Notes under the pieces: generated by a model
What the model was told of the DNA's origin: nothing
Databases searched by the model: none
What the model saw: only the letters and a program-made list of their open reading frames with translations
In this document: in pieces, positions 26,184 to 35,364 of the stretch
Numbering within the stretch: the first letter of the stretch is position 1
Layout of the letters: the number at the start of each line of letters is the position of its first letter
Position numbers and translations under genes: made by a program
NCBI GenBank assembly: GCA_963763885.1
Contig: CAVXQD010000007.1
Span: forward strand, 1,302,001 to 1,366,000
Origin: JANNBN01 sp963763885
Lineage (GTDB): Bacteria > Actinomycetota > Acidimicrobiia > Acidimicrobiales > JANYDT01
Direction of reading: 5' to 3'
Length of the DNA: 64,000 nt

Positions 26184-26878
26184 CAGTGACCTCCGCCTGA
26201 ATGCTGAGCAGCAGCCGATTGGCCGGCAGCCTTGAGTGCAGCTTTGGCCTGAGCCTTGGTCAGCACCGGCGCAGCAATTTCTGAGCTTTGCGCTGCCTCA
26301 GCAGGCTGGTCGCCGTAGCCCAGTTCGTTGGACCACAGCACCTGACCTTCGTAGCTGGCGTCACCACCAGGCGACGTTGCCCGCATCCATCCAGAGTGAT
26401 TCACGAGACCACCACGGTGATCTTCCCAAGGCTGAATCTGTGGTTTGCCGTCGTCGCCGGTGAGCAACTGTTGCTTTTCGTAAATGGCGTCTCTGCGGTT
26501 GGTAAACGCGAATTCGAAGATCTTCGATTCGGTGATGGCCTCGGTAGGACAAGCCTCAACACACAGGTCGCAGTGGATGCAACGCAGGTAGTTGATCTCG
26601 TAGACGAACCCGTAGCGTTCGCCAGGCGACGTGGGGTTCTCTGGGTCGTTGTCTGCACCGCGAACGTAAATGCATTTCGCAGGACACACGCCAGCGCAGA
26701 GTTCGCAGCCGATGCACTTCTCCATACCGTCTTCATAACGGTTGAGCACATGGCGTCCGTGGAAGCGCTCTGGCTTTGGACGCAGGTCGTCCGGGTAGCG
26801 ATTAGTGACGATCTTGCCGGTGTCGCTGCTCTTGTTGAGCTTGGCAAAGGTGACGCCGAATCCTTCGAGGAATCCCAT
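26183..26878 (-). CDS. nuoI: NADH-quinone oxidoreductase subunit I (two [4Fe-4S])
   Basis: A 231-residue ferredoxin-like subunit of the peripheral arm. Both cluster motifs are complete: CIGCELCAGVCPAKC and CIHCDLCVEACP, for clusters N6a and N6b. The N-terminal helix region FGVTFAKLNK docks on the membrane arm. The C-terminal 70 residues are Ala/Gln-rich (KAQAKAALKAAGQSAAAQHS), longer than in E. coli, as is common in actinobacteria. Three bases separate it from nuoH. Confidence 0.96.
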   Translation of the reverse strand: MGFLEGFGVTFAKLNKSSDTGKIVTNRYPDDLRPKPERFHGRHVLNRYEDGMEKCIGCELCAGVCPAKCIYVRGADNDPENPTSPGERYGFVYEINYLRCIHCDLCVEACPTEAITESKIFEFAFTNRRDAIYEKQQLLTGDDGKPQIQPWEDHRGGLVNHSGWMRATSPGGDASYEGQVLWSNELGYGDQPAEAAQSSEIAAPVLTKAQAKAALKAAGQSAAAQHSGGGH

Positions 26879-26881
26879 GGT

Positions 26882-28330
26882 CTAGAGCCTTCCTGCGCGG
26901 GACCCGGGCGCGGCCGAGAGGTGAACGGAGGGATCGGAGTTGAACCCGAGGCGGAGCAACCCATCAGATCCGGGAGCCTGTGGCCCAGCGCCCGTGAGCG
27001 CTGAGTACTCCTCTTGAGCCGTACGGCGGCCGACACGCATGGCCGCCCACAGTAGTGCCCAGGCAGCCAAGCAGCCGGCTACTGCGAGCACCATGTAGGC
27101 GAGTCGAGAAGCCGTGTCCACCCCAGCCTGACGAGCGCCGAGGATGATCAGCCAACCAAGTGCCAACGGGATCATGCGCTTCCAACCGAGGTCCATCAGC
27201 TGGTCGTAACGAAGCCGAGGCAACGTGGCCCGGATGCCGACGAGGATGGACAACAGGATGAACACCTTGAGCGCAACCCACAGCGGGCTTGACGATCCAA
27301 GGAGCGCGGCGAGGAATCCGCCGATGCCAGGAATGTTGTCCAGACGAAGTGCGGAGCCAAGATCGAACGGCATGTTGGGACCGCCCAAGAACAACGTGAC
27401 CACAAGCGCACTCATGGTGATCTGGTTCATGAACTCGGCCAGGTAGAACATCGCGAACCTGGCGCCCGAATACTCGGTGTGGAAGCCGCCCACCAGTTCC
27501 GATTCGGCTTCAACCAAATCGAACGGCGGGTGGTTGAGCTCTGCTACGGCTGCGATCGCGAAGATTGCAAACGGCACGAAGATCGTGCTGATTGCGTGCC
27601 AATTCCAGATTGCGCCTTCTTGCGCTTCCACGATCTTCCGGGTGGATAACGACCCGGTGTAGAGCACTACAGCCGCGAGGGACAAGCCCATGGCAGCTTC
27701 ATAGGAAATCATTTGCGCAGACGCACGGACCGACCCCATCAGCGGGTACTTGGAACCAGACGCCCACCCGGCCAGCATGACGCCGTACACGGCAATAGAG
27801 CTGATGGCCAGGCTGAACAGCACACCCATCGGGGGATCAGCGACTTGCAGGTTGGTGCGGTAGCCAGCGACGTCGACAACGCCGCCGAGCGGAATCACGC
27901 AGAACGTCAGGAAGGCAGGAACAGCAGCAATGTAAGGAGCGAGACGGAAGACTGTCTTTTCGGCCTGGCTAGGCCACAGAGCTTCTTTGAAGAAGAGCTT
28001 CGTTCCATCAGCGAGGGTCTGCAGCAAACCAAACGGGCCGGCACGATTTGGCCCGATGCGGTTTTGCATATCGGCGATGAACTTTCGGAGGTACCAAATC
28101 AGGAGCGCCGTGCAGAGCACGCAGATGCCGAAAGCGATCAGTGCTTTGACAAGCACAATGATCAAAGGCCAGCCCCACCAGTCAACGTTGCCAGCATATG
28201 TTTCGACGCCGTCGACCACGGTCCGCTTGCCTTTGAACAGCGGATCGCCGTCCTCGGTGAAGCGGCCAAGCCCACGCGAAACTGTTGCCAGGTTGGCCTG
28301 AAGAGCGTTGATGTTGAGTGCGAGTGCCAT
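26882..28330 (-). CDS. nuoH: NADH-quinone oxidoreductase subunit H with repeat-derived C-terminus
   Basis: A 482-residue subunit with eight or nine membrane helices that forms the quinone chamber with NuoB and NuoD. Core motifs are QNRIGPNRAGPFGLLQTLADG, LAGWASGSKYPLMG and ELNHPPFDLVEAESELVGGFHTEYSG. The last 30 residues are not NuoH: they read GLLRLGFNSDPSVHLSAAP plus a short tail, encoded by a copy of the dispersed 66-bp repeat at 26901-26966. The frame stays open across the repeat and stops just after it, three bases before nuoI. The core is full length, so function is probably kept. Confidence 0.95.
   Translation of the reverse strand: MALALNINALQANLATVSRGLGRFTEDGDPLFKGKRTVVDGVETYAGNVDWWGWPLIIVLVKALIAFGICVLCTALLIWYLRKFIADMQNRIGPNRAGPFGLLQTLADGTKLFFKEALWPSQAEKTVFRLAPYIAAVPAFLTFCVIPLGGVVDVAGYRTNLQVADPPMGVLFSLAISSIAVYGVMLAGWASGSKYPLMGSVRASAQMISYEAAMGLSLAAVVLYTGSLSTRKIVEAQEGAIWNWHAISTIFVPFAIFAIAAVAELNHPPFDLVEAESELVGGFHTEYSGARFAMFYLAEFMNQITMSALVVTLFLGGPNMPFDLGSALRLDNIPGIGGFLAALLGSSSPLWVALKVFILLSILVGIRATLPRLRYDQLMDLGWKRMIPLALGWLIILGARQAGVDTASRLAYMVLAVAGCLAAWALLWAAMRVGRRTAQEEYSALTGAGPQAPGSDGLLRLGFNSDPSVHLSAAPGSRAGRL
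26901..26974 (-). repeat. ORF-embedded 66-bp repeat, copy A (nuoH C-terminus)
   Basis: A 66-bp unit (26901-26966) that differs at only two positions from the tandem units in panC. A few bases of a following unit (gatccggg) remain at its end. It encodes GLLRLGFNSDPSVHLSAAP in the nuoH frame and forms the extreme C-terminus of that protein. Confidence 0.85.
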
Positions 28331-28340
28331 CCGGGTTTCC

Positions 28341-31031
28341 CTACTCTGCGACCGTCTCGAGGCGGACCTTCACGATGCCGCTTGAATGCAGTTCTTCGGT
28401 GTCCAGCAATGCCGAAGCCGCACCGCCGGCCTGACCAAACGGTATGAACGCCGAACCGCGTGCCACCGAGTCGTTTTCCACCACGGTGAGGGTGACCGAG
28501 GTGCGCTGGCTCACAACCTTGACCTGTCCACCACGGGAGAGGCCATGGCGTTCAATCTCACCAGGGTGCAGGTGGAGACCGTCGCCAGGGGCGAGCTTGG
28601 CCAACGAAGGACTGTGTGACACAAGCGTGCCGTTGTCGTACAACACGTGCCCCGCGACGAGTCGTAGCGAGTACGAGTCCGGCTGCGGGACGGCCGCTGC
28701 TGAACTTGGCGCAACTGCTACGACAAGCGGAGGAACGGTCCGTGCCGTCGGCTTCGTCGCAACCTCTGTGTCGGCCGTATCACTGGCATCGCCAGAGGTC
28801 GGAGCAGCTTCGTCCGGCTCGTCGGCGGCGCCATGAGCCGCAGCTGCAAATGCTTCGTTGACGGCATCGGCAGCGCCAGGAATTGGCACCACAGCACCGT
28901 TGCCTGAAGCCGCAGCGGCTGACATCGACAGGTAGGCCGGGGCGACCCTGGCGATCTCGGCAGTGATTTCTTCAACGGACTCGAACCCAAGGTCGTGGCC
29001 CAAACGGGTTGCGAGCTCGACGGCGATCATCCAATCGGGCCGGGTCACACCCGGGCCGCTTACCTTGGCCGTAGCCAACGAGACGCGGCCTTCAATGTTA
29101 GTGACGGTGCCGGACTTCTCGGCGTAGCCCGATGCAGGAAGTACCACCGAAGCACGGTTGGTTGAAGCAGTGTCGAACAGGTCGATTGCAACGATGTTTG
29201 GTACGGCCGCAAACGCAGCCTTTGCAACAGCGCTGTCGGGAAAGTCAGCGAGCGGATCGGCACCCAACAACACCAACGCCTTGAGCTCGCCGTTGGCAGC
29301 CGCACGCAGCATCGCAGCGGTGTCCTTGCCTGGCATCATCGGCACGTTGCCCCATTCGGTGCTGAACCAATCCAAGCCCTGCGCCAGCGAGACGCGGCCC
29401 GGCAGCATTCCAGGGGCAAGCCCCATGTCGATGGCACCACGAACGTTGGAACGGCGACTGGTGTGGAGCACCTTCTTGGCCGAAGCAAACGGAGCAGCCA
29501 GCAACGCGTGGGCCGCATCTTCGATGGACTGTGCAGTCTCGGCAAGCGAGGTGCGGCCAACGACCAAGATCACGTTGCCGTTGCCCTTGCCCGACGCAAG
29601 CGCCTGCGAGATGGTTGCGGCGGCAGCGTTGATGACGTCAGCTTCGACGCCCGCAATCTGACGATCTGCGTTGGTGCCGCCAACGGCTGCAATCAGCGCA
29701 CGTGCAGCAACACCGGCTTCACCCGAGCGGTACTGCAACGACTGGCGAACGTACCGGCTGAGGCCGGTGCCCTTTGGGGTGAGCTCCACCATTGGGACGC
29801 GCTTGTTTTGTGCTGCGTCACGGATGCGCAGGAACAGCACAGGCAGTTCCTCTTTCACATCGGGGCTGAGCAGGATGACTGCACTTGCCGCGGCGATGTC
29901 GCCGATGGTTGCCTGAGGCGTTCCGACGATGAACTGCGCGCTGAGACCGTCGCCCAGCTGAGCATCGACATTGTCGATACGCAGCATGCCCTTCAGCAGC
30001 TTGGCCCACGCATACGCGTCTTCGTTGGTGAGGCGTGCGCCACCGATCACGCCGACCTGATCGGCAGGCGTGTTGCGCAGGACAGATGCCGCACGCTCGA
30101 GTGCTTCGAACCAGGTTGCTTCCTGAGCAGCTTCGCCTTGGCCCTTACGAACCTTTGGCTTCGTGAGGCGGCCAGCTGAACCGATGTTCTCAAAATCGAA
30201 ACGGCCCTTATCGCACAGCCAACCCCAGTTGACGGCGTCGGAGTCAACACCTTGGGTACGAGTAACGCTGTCACCGCTGGACTGCAGCACAACTCGGCAA
30301 CCCACGGCACACGACGTGCAGGTGGACTCAACCTGGTCCAGGTCCCACGGGCGAGCGGTGAACCTGTACGGCGCTGCCGTCAGTGCACCAACGGGGCAGA
30401 TCTGCACGACGTTGCCACTGAAGTAGCTGGAGAACGGATCGTCAGGGAAGGTGTTGACCTCGGTGCGGTTGCCTCGATTGACGAAATGAATGAGCGGGTC
30501 GCCGGCCACTTCTTTGGAGAAGCGGGTGCACCGATCGCACAAGATGCAGCGCTCTCGGTCGAGGAGGACCAGGTCGCTGATGGAGATGGGCTTCTCGTAG
30601 TGCCGCTTTTCTTCCACGAACCGGCTTTCGCCTGGCCCGAAGCTGAGTGTCTGATCTTGCAGCGGGCATTCGCCGCCCTTGTCGCACACGGGGCAGTCAA
30701 GCGGGTGGTTGACCAACAGGAATTCAAGAACGCCGTCTTGCGCCTTCTTGACCGTTGGGGAATCGGTGACCACCTTCATGCCCTCGGCAACAGGCAGCAT
30801 GCATGCTGGCTGCAACGACGGACCGCGCGGGCCGTCAACTTCCACAAGACACATACGACACATGCCGACCTCGCGCATGCGCGGGTGCCAGCAGAAGCGT
30901 GGAACGTATGTGCCCATCTTTTCGGCGTGAGCAATGAGCAGCTCGCCTGGAGTGGCCTCGGTGGCGCGACCGTCGAGGGTGACGGTAAGCGTTGTCTTCG
31001 GAGGTGCTTCGGGTGTGGTGGCGTCGCTCAT
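28341..31031 (-). CDS. nuoG: NADH-quinone oxidoreductase subunit G
   Basis: An 896-residue iron-sulphur subunit. The N-terminal ferredoxin domain has CWHPRMREVGMCRMC for the [2Fe-2S] cluster, then HPLDCPVCDKGGECPLQD (His-ligated [4Fe-4S] N5) and CILCDRCTRF plus VVQICPVGAL (N4). A molybdopterin-oxidoreductase-like region starts with CTSCAVGCRV, the extra N7 cluster ligands, and WLCDKGRFDFE. A low-complexity Ala/Glu/Thr stretch interrupts the C-terminal part before the final beta domain (HLHPGEIERHGLSRGGQVKV). I chose the ATG at 31029-31031, four bases after nuoF. Confidence 0.96.
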   Translation of the reverse strand: MSDATTPEAPPKTTLTVTLDGRATEATPGELLIAHAEKMGTYVPRFCWHPRMREVGMCRMCLVEVDGPRGPSLQPACMLPVAEGMKVVTDSPTVKKAQDGVLEFLLVNHPLDCPVCDKGGECPLQDQTLSFGPGESRFVEEKRHYEKPISISDLVLLDRERCILCDRCTRFSKEVAGDPLIHFVNRGNRTEVNTFPDDPFSSYFSGNVVQICPVGALTAAPYRFTARPWDLDQVESTCTSCAVGCRVVLQSSGDSVTRTQGVDSDAVNWGWLCDKGRFDFENIGSAGRLTKPKVRKGQGEAAQEATWFEALERAASVLRNTPADQVGVIGGARLTNEDAYAWAKLLKGMLRIDNVDAQLGDGLSAQFIVGTPQATIGDIAAASAVILLSPDVKEELPVLFLRIRDAAQNKRVPMVELTPKGTGLSRYVRQSLQYRSGEAGVAARALIAAVGGTNADRQIAGVEADVINAAAATISQALASGKGNGNVILVVGRTSLAETAQSIEDAAHALLAAPFASAKKVLHTSRRSNVRGAIDMGLAPGMLPGRVSLAQGLDWFSTEWGNVPMMPGKDTAAMLRAAANGELKALVLLGADPLADFPDSAVAKAAFAAVPNIVAIDLFDTASTNRASVVLPASGYAEKSGTVTNIEGRVSLATAKVSGPGVTRPDWMIAVELATRLGHDLGFESVEEITAEIARVAPAYLSMSAAAASGNGAVVPIPGAADAVNEAFAAAAHGAADEPDEAAPTSGDASDTADTEVATKPTARTVPPLVVAVAPSSAAAVPQPDSYSLRLVAGHVLYDNGTLVSHSPSLAKLAPGDGLHLHPGEIERHGLSRGGQVKVVSQRTSVTLTVVENDSVARGSAFIPFGQAGGAASALLDTEELHSSGIVKVRLETVAE

Positions 31032-31035
31032 GTTG

Positions 31036-32325
31036 CTAGGCGACCTTTCGTATGTACGCTTCGTATTCGTCTCGGAAACGCCGGACCGTGCTGACAAGCG
31101 GCGACGCAGCCGATGGCCCAAGAGGACAGATCGTGGTCTGCTTCGGTGGCCAGGTGAGTCCAGGGCTGATGTTGTCGGCGACGTCCATCAGGAGGTCGAT
31201 GTCTTCCGGACGGCCATGGCCATCGAGGATCCGCCGATAAATCTTTTCCAACCAGTTGGTTCCTTCGCGGCATGGAGAGCACTTGCCGCAGCTCTCTTTG
31301 GCGAAGAACTTCACGACGCGCCAAGCTGCGCGCACCATGTCGGTCTGGTCGTCCATCACGACAATTGCTCCGGACCCGAGCATGGACCCAGCAGCACCGA
31401 CTGGGCCTGGGTGCAGCGCCATATCGAGGTGCTCTTCGAAGAACCAGGGAGCCGATGCACCACCGGGGATCCAGGCCTTGACGGAGCGTCCCATACGAAT
31501 GCCGTTTCCGTATTCAGGGCTTTCGAACAACTCACGGAATGTCGTTGTACCGAAGTCCACTTCGTACACGCCGGGCTTATTGACGTGGCCCGACAGCGCG
31601 AAGAGGCGTGTGCCACAAGCCTTTGGGTCGCCAACCGCTGTGAACGCCGCTGCACCGTTGGTGATGATCCACGGCAGGTTGGCAAGCGTCTCGACGTTGT
31701 TCACGACCGTGGGCTGCATGTACAGGCCCTTGGATGCGGGGAAGAACGGAGGCTTGAGCCGAGGCATGCCACGGTTGCCTTCCAACGACTCGATGAGCGC
31801 TGTTTCTTCTCCCACGATGTACGCGCCAGCGCCGAAGTGGAAGACGATGTCGAGGGACCAGTCGGTACCCATGATGTTGCGGCCAACCAGGCCAGCCGCG
31901 TAAGCCTCGTTGAGCGCAGCAGACAAGCGCTCGTGTGCCAGTGCCATTTCGCCACGTACGTAGATGAACGCTTGCTTGGCCCGAATGGCGTACGAAGCAA
32001 TCAGCACACCTTCGATGAGCTGATGCGGGTCACGTTCGACCAGCAGGCGGTCTTTGAACGTTCCCGGCTCGGACTCGTCGCCGTTGACCACGAGGTAGCG
32101 GGGGAAAACGTCCTTCGGGAGGAAGCCCCACTTGGTACCGCAGGGGAAGCCGGCGCCACCGCGTCCAAGCAGGTTGGCTGCTTTGACCTCGTCGACAACA
32201 GCATCTGGCTCCATTGCCATTGCTTTACGAATGGCCTCGTACCCGCCAGTCTCGCGGTAGCGGGCAAGGGTATGACCCTGTGGGTCATCCCAGCGGGTTG
32301 AGATCATCTTCAGCGAGGTCGGCAT
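31036..32325 (-). CDS. nuoF: NADH-quinone oxidoreductase subunit F (NADH/FMN site)
   Basis: A 429-residue subunit that oxidises NADH. The FMN-binding block is LLGRGGAGFPCGTKWGF, the NADH-binding block is GAGAYIVGEETALIESLEG, and the N3 [4Fe-4S] ligands are ESCGKCSPCREG plus a later Cys in TTICPLG. The length is normal for the family. It is separated from nuoE by 104 bp of short-repeat DNA, the only sizeable gap in the otherwise packed operon. Confidence 0.97.
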   Translation of the reverse strand: MPTSLKMISTRWDDPQGHTLARYRETGGYEAIRKAMAMEPDAVVDEVKAANLLGRGGAGFPCGTKWGFLPKDVFPRYLVVNGDESEPGTFKDRLLVERDPHQLIEGVLIASYAIRAKQAFIYVRGEMALAHERLSAALNEAYAAGLVGRNIMGTDWSLDIVFHFGAGAYIVGEETALIESLEGNRGMPRLKPPFFPASKGLYMQPTVVNNVETLANLPWIITNGAAAFTAVGDPKACGTRLFALSGHVNKPGVYEVDFGTTTFRELFESPEYGNGIRMGRSVKAWIPGGASAPWFFEEHLDMALHPGPVGAAGSMLGSGAIVVMDDQTDMVRAAWRVVKFFAKESCGKCSPCREGTNWLEKIYRRILDGHGRPEDIDLLMDVADNISPGLTWPPKQTTICPLGPSAASPLVSTVRRFRDEYEAYIRKVA

Positions 32326-32340
32326 TGAGTGCTTTCGGAC

Positions 32341-32417
32341 AGCTGTGCGGTCAGTGCGGGTTCGTGCGGGGTCGTGCGGTTTAGGTGAGTGCGGTTTAGG
32401 TGAGTGCGGGTTCGACG
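32341..32417. repeat. Short direct repeats in the nuoE-nuoF spacer
   Basis: Two 15-bp units ending in gtgcggtttaggtg (32373-32387 and 32388-32402) lie next to three shorter gtgcgg-containing copies. In the mRNA sense this reads as a series of (C)ACC(T)..ACCGCAC units. It lies just upstream of the nuoF ribosome binding region in a 104-bp spacer. Confidence 0.7.
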
Positions 32418-32429
32418 TGTGAACGAGCG

Positions 32430-32996
32430 TCAGATCGAATCGCGCGATGCGCGGCGGTCGGCGGGGATGGACTGGCGGATGCGAGACAGCGTTCCGTGCG
32501 GAGGAACGTCGCCGGTGCGCTTGCCTGCGCCGAGGTCATCGAACAGTGCATCGGCCTGGTCATGGGTGATGTTCTCGAAGTAGCGGTAGTTGACCTGCAG
32601 GCACGGAGCCTTGGTACAGGCTGCGAGACATTCCATCTCTTCAAGCGTGAACATGCCGTCTGCGGTGGTTCCACCGGTGCGAATGCCCAACTTCTCTTCG
32701 CAGTGGGTGAGAAGTTCTTCGCCACCAAGCAATAGGCACGAGATGTTGGTGCAGACACCAACGACGTACTTGCCCACCGGGTGGAACTTGAACATTTCGT
32801 AGAAGCTGGCGGTCCCATACACCTCGGCTGGAGTACAGGCGATCAGTTCGGCGATGTGTGCCATTGCCTCGTCGGTGAGGTAGCCGTCTTGCTCCTGAGC
32901 AAGGTGGCACATCGGGATCATTGCGGAACGCGCACGCGGGTAGTGCCCCATCAGCTCTCGGGCGCGTTCGGTATTGGCGGTGTTCAAGCGTGCCAT
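32430..32996 (-). CDS. nuoE: NADH-quinone oxidoreductase subunit E ([2Fe-2S])
   Basis: A 188-residue thioredoxin-fold subunit. The N1a [2Fe-2S] ligands are CTNISC and, further on, CLAAC. The N-terminal helical part (AMIPMCHLAQEQDGYLTDEAM) is standard. The last 35 residues (GTLSRIRQSIPADRRASRDSI) extend past the usual end. Its start codon shares one base with the stop of nuoD. Confidence 0.96.
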   Translation of the reverse strand: MARLNTANTERARELMGHYPRARSAMIPMCHLAQEQDGYLTDEAMAHIAELIACTPAEVYGTASFYEMFKFHPVGKYVVGVCTNISCLLLGGEELLTHCEEKLGIRTGGTTADGMFTLEEMECLAACTKAPCLQVNYRYFENITHDQADALFDDLGAGKRTGDVPPHGTLSRIRQSIPADRRASRDSI

Positions 32997-34297
32997 TAGC
33001 GGTCTACCTCTCCCAGCACAGGGTCGATGGAGGAGATGATCGCAACAGCGTCGGCAATCTGCGCGCCCTGCATCATCGTGGGCATGGATTGCAGGTTGAC
33101 GAAGCTCGGCCCGCGCACGTGCATGCGAAGCGGCCGTGAGCCGCCGTCTGAAACGAGATAGCAGCCAAGTTCTCCGCGGGGGCTTTCAACGGCCACGTAG
33201 ACCTCGCCCTCGGGCACTTTGAAGCCATCGGTGAAGATCTTGAAGTGATGAATGAGTGCTTCCATCGACTCGTCGATGCGTCCACGAGGAGGTGGGGTGA
33301 CCTTCTTGTTCTGCACCCGGTAATCGCCCTGAGGCATCATGTCCACAATCTGGCGGACGATGCGGATGGATTCACGGATCTCGTTGAGACGGATGGCGTA
33401 TCGGTCGAAGGCGTCGCCGTGCGTGCCGACAATGACATCGAAGTCGACCTTGTCGTAGTGGAGGTACGGCTGGCTGCGCCGGATGTCCCACTCGATGCCC
33501 GTTGAACGCAGGATGGGGCCGGTTGCGCTGAGCGCAATGGCTTCTTCCTGGGTGATGACGCCAACACCCTGGGTGCGCTTCAAGAAGATGGGCTGGCCGG
33601 TGAGCAACGTGTCGAACTCGTCAAGGCGTGGCTCGACGGCATCGCAGATGTCAAGCACGTCGCGCTGCCAACCAGGTGTGAGGTCTGCGGCAGTACCGCC
33701 GACGCGGATGAAGTTGTGGTTCATCCGCAGGCCCGTGACTTTTTCGAAGAACGCGAGCAACAGTTCCCGTTCACGCCAGCCGTAGATCATCATGCCGACT
33801 GCGCCAACGTCCATGCCGTTTGTGGCTTGGAACAGCAGGTGGCTGGACATGCGGTTGAGTTCGGAGAGCAGCATCCGGATCCAGATGGCGCGTTCGGGCA
33901 GCTCCACACCAAGCAACTCTTCAACGGCAATGGAGTACACCAGCTCGTTGAAGAACGGGCTGAGGTAGTCCATGCGCGTGACGTTGGTGCCTCCCTGCAT
34001 GAAGGTGAGGCCTTCTGCCGTCTTTTCCATGCCGGTGTGCAGGTAGCCAATGACCGGCTTGGTGCGCAGCACCTGCTCACCACGGATCTCCATCATCACG
34101 CGCAGCACGCCGTGCGTACTGGGGTGCTGAGGACCCATGTTGATGATCATCGTCTCGTCGTCGCCGACCTCGATGTCGTAGTCGTTGACGTCGAGCATGG
34201 CGTCTTCGGGGGCAACGCCGCGCAACACGCTGCCGCGTTCACGTGCCAGCTCTGCCGGCTGCGTGTTGTCCCGAGACTGCATCTCCTGCGCGTTCAT
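32996..34297 (-). CDS. nuoD: NADH-quinone oxidoreductase subunit D
   Basis: A 433-residue 49-kDa-type subunit that forms the quinone site with NuoB and NuoH. Diagnostic blocks are NMGPQHPSTHGVLR (quinone-site His), GYLHTGMEKTAEG, YLSPFFNELVYSIAVEELLG and the C-terminal DPVLGEVDR. About 45 extra residues precede the conserved domain. The start overlaps nuoC by four bases. Confidence 0.97.
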   Translation of the reverse strand: MNAQEMQSRDNTQPAELARERGSVLRGVAPEDAMLDVNDYDIEVGDDETMIINMGPQHPSTHGVLRVMMEIRGEQVLRTKPVIGYLHTGMEKTAEGLTFMQGGTNVTRMDYLSPFFNELVYSIAVEELLGVELPERAIWIRMLLSELNRMSSHLLFQATNGMDVGAVGMMIYGWRERELLLAFFEKVTGLRMNHNFIRVGGTAADLTPGWQRDVLDICDAVEPRLDEFDTLLTGQPIFLKRTQGVGVITQEEAIALSATGPILRSTGIEWDIRRSQPYLHYDKVDFDVIVGTHGDAFDRYAIRLNEIRESIRIVRQIVDMMPQGDYRVQNKKVTPPPRGRIDESMEALIHHFKIFTDGFKVPEGEVYVAVESPRGELGCYLVSDGGSRPLRMHVRGPSFVNLQSMPTMMQGAQIADAVAIISSIDPVLGEVDR

Positions 34298-34818
34298 CGG
34301 GACCTCGTTACTTTGAACTGCACAGGGATGCGGCCGGTTGCCTCATCCTTCCGCAATGGATGCCCAACCCATTCTTCGGGGAGCAGGATGCGGCTGAGAT
34401 CGGGGTGTCCGACAAACGTGACGCCGAGGAGGTCCCAGGCTTCGCGTTCCATTGCCTCTGTTCCCGGGTAAAGGCTATACAGCGTGGCGATGGAAGCGTC
34501 GGAAGCTGGCACCTGAACGCGGACCCGCACGCGTTCTGGCTGCGTGAGGTTGGTGAGGTTCACCACCACTTCAAAGCGCTCAGCTGTGACACCCTCAGGC
34601 AACGGCCGAGCGGCGGCGGCAGTGAGGTAGTCCACAACGCAGAGATCTGCACACATATTAAAGCCTTCGGCCTTCAGCGCGCTTACGACCTTGACATATT
34701 CAGCGCGGGAAGGATGCAAGACAACCTGGTTACGCGAACGCGAGACAAGCGCGCCATGACGCTTTTCCGGGGGTGGCGGAGGAGTTTCGACCGGTGTTTC
34801 CACTGCAGTGTCGGTCAT
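34294..34818 (-). CDS. nuoC: NADH-quinone oxidoreductase subunit C
   Basis: A 174-residue 30-kDa-type subunit. The family signature appears as YPGTEAMEREAWDLLGVTFVGHPDLSRILLPEEWVGHPLRKDE, read here as consecutive blocks around EREAWDLLG and HPLRKD. The N-terminus has a Pro/Glu-rich tail. Both ends overlap their neighbours by four bases. Confidence 0.96.
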   Translation of the reverse strand: MTDTAVETPVETPPPPPEKRHGALVSRSRNQVVLHPSRAEYVKVVSALKAEGFNMCADLCVVDYLTAAAARPLPEGVTAERFEVVVNLTNLTQPERVRVRVQVPASDASIATLYSLYPGTEAMEREAWDLLGVTFVGHPDLSRILLPEEWVGHPLRKDEATGRIPVQFKVTRSR

Positions 34819-35363
34819 TTTGGCGTCCCGATTGCGATGGTCTTGGGGGGCGTGTCCAAGATGAGACCAGCGCCAGCGCCAGTGGCCGTGCGGCGCTTAG
34901 TGATCTCGCCGGTCTGAATCTTCTCGTGAAGCGTGAGGATTGCGTAGATAAGGGTCTCGGGTCCGGGGGGACACCCCGGCGCGTACACGTCGACGGGTAC
35001 AACCTGGTCGACGCCCTGCACAATTGCGTAGTTGTTGAACATGCCGCCGGAGCTTGCGCACACGCCCATGGAGATGACCCACTTTGGTTCCATCATCTGG
35101 TCGTAGACCTGACGCAAGACCGGGGCCATCTTCTGCGAGACACGGCCGGCAACAATCATGATGTCGCTCTGACGGGGTGACCCACGGAAGACCTCCATGC
35201 CGAAGCGGGCAAGATCGAAGCTGGCGGCGCCGGTAGCCATCATTTCGATTGCACAGCAGGCAAGGCCGAACGAAGCCGGCCAGGTTGAGTTCTTCCGAGA
35301 CCAGGTGACCAGCTTTTCGATGTTGCCAGTCAGGAAGTTGTGGTTGAGGTCTTCGAGACCCAT
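34815..35363 (-). CDS. nuoB: NADH-quinone oxidoreductase subunit B (standard copy)
   Basis: A 182-residue subunit carrying cluster N2. Ligands are in LACCAIEM, GVCASSGG and PGCPP. It has the actinobacterial form WSRKNSTWPASFGLACCAIEMM and VDVYAPGCPPGPETL. I chose the ATG at 35361-35363, one base after the nuoA stop. The second NuoB of this window differs across most non-ligand positions. Confidence 0.97.
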   Translation of the reverse strand: MGLEDLNHNFLTGNIEKLVTWSRKNSTWPASFGLACCAIEMMATGAASFDLARFGMEVFRGSPRQSDIMIVAGRVSQKMAPVLRQVYDQMMEPKWVISMGVCASSGGMFNNYAIVQGVDQVVPVDVYAPGCPPGPETLIYAILTLHEKIQTGEITKRRTATGAGAGLILDTPPKTIAIGTPK

Positions 35364-35364
35364 G

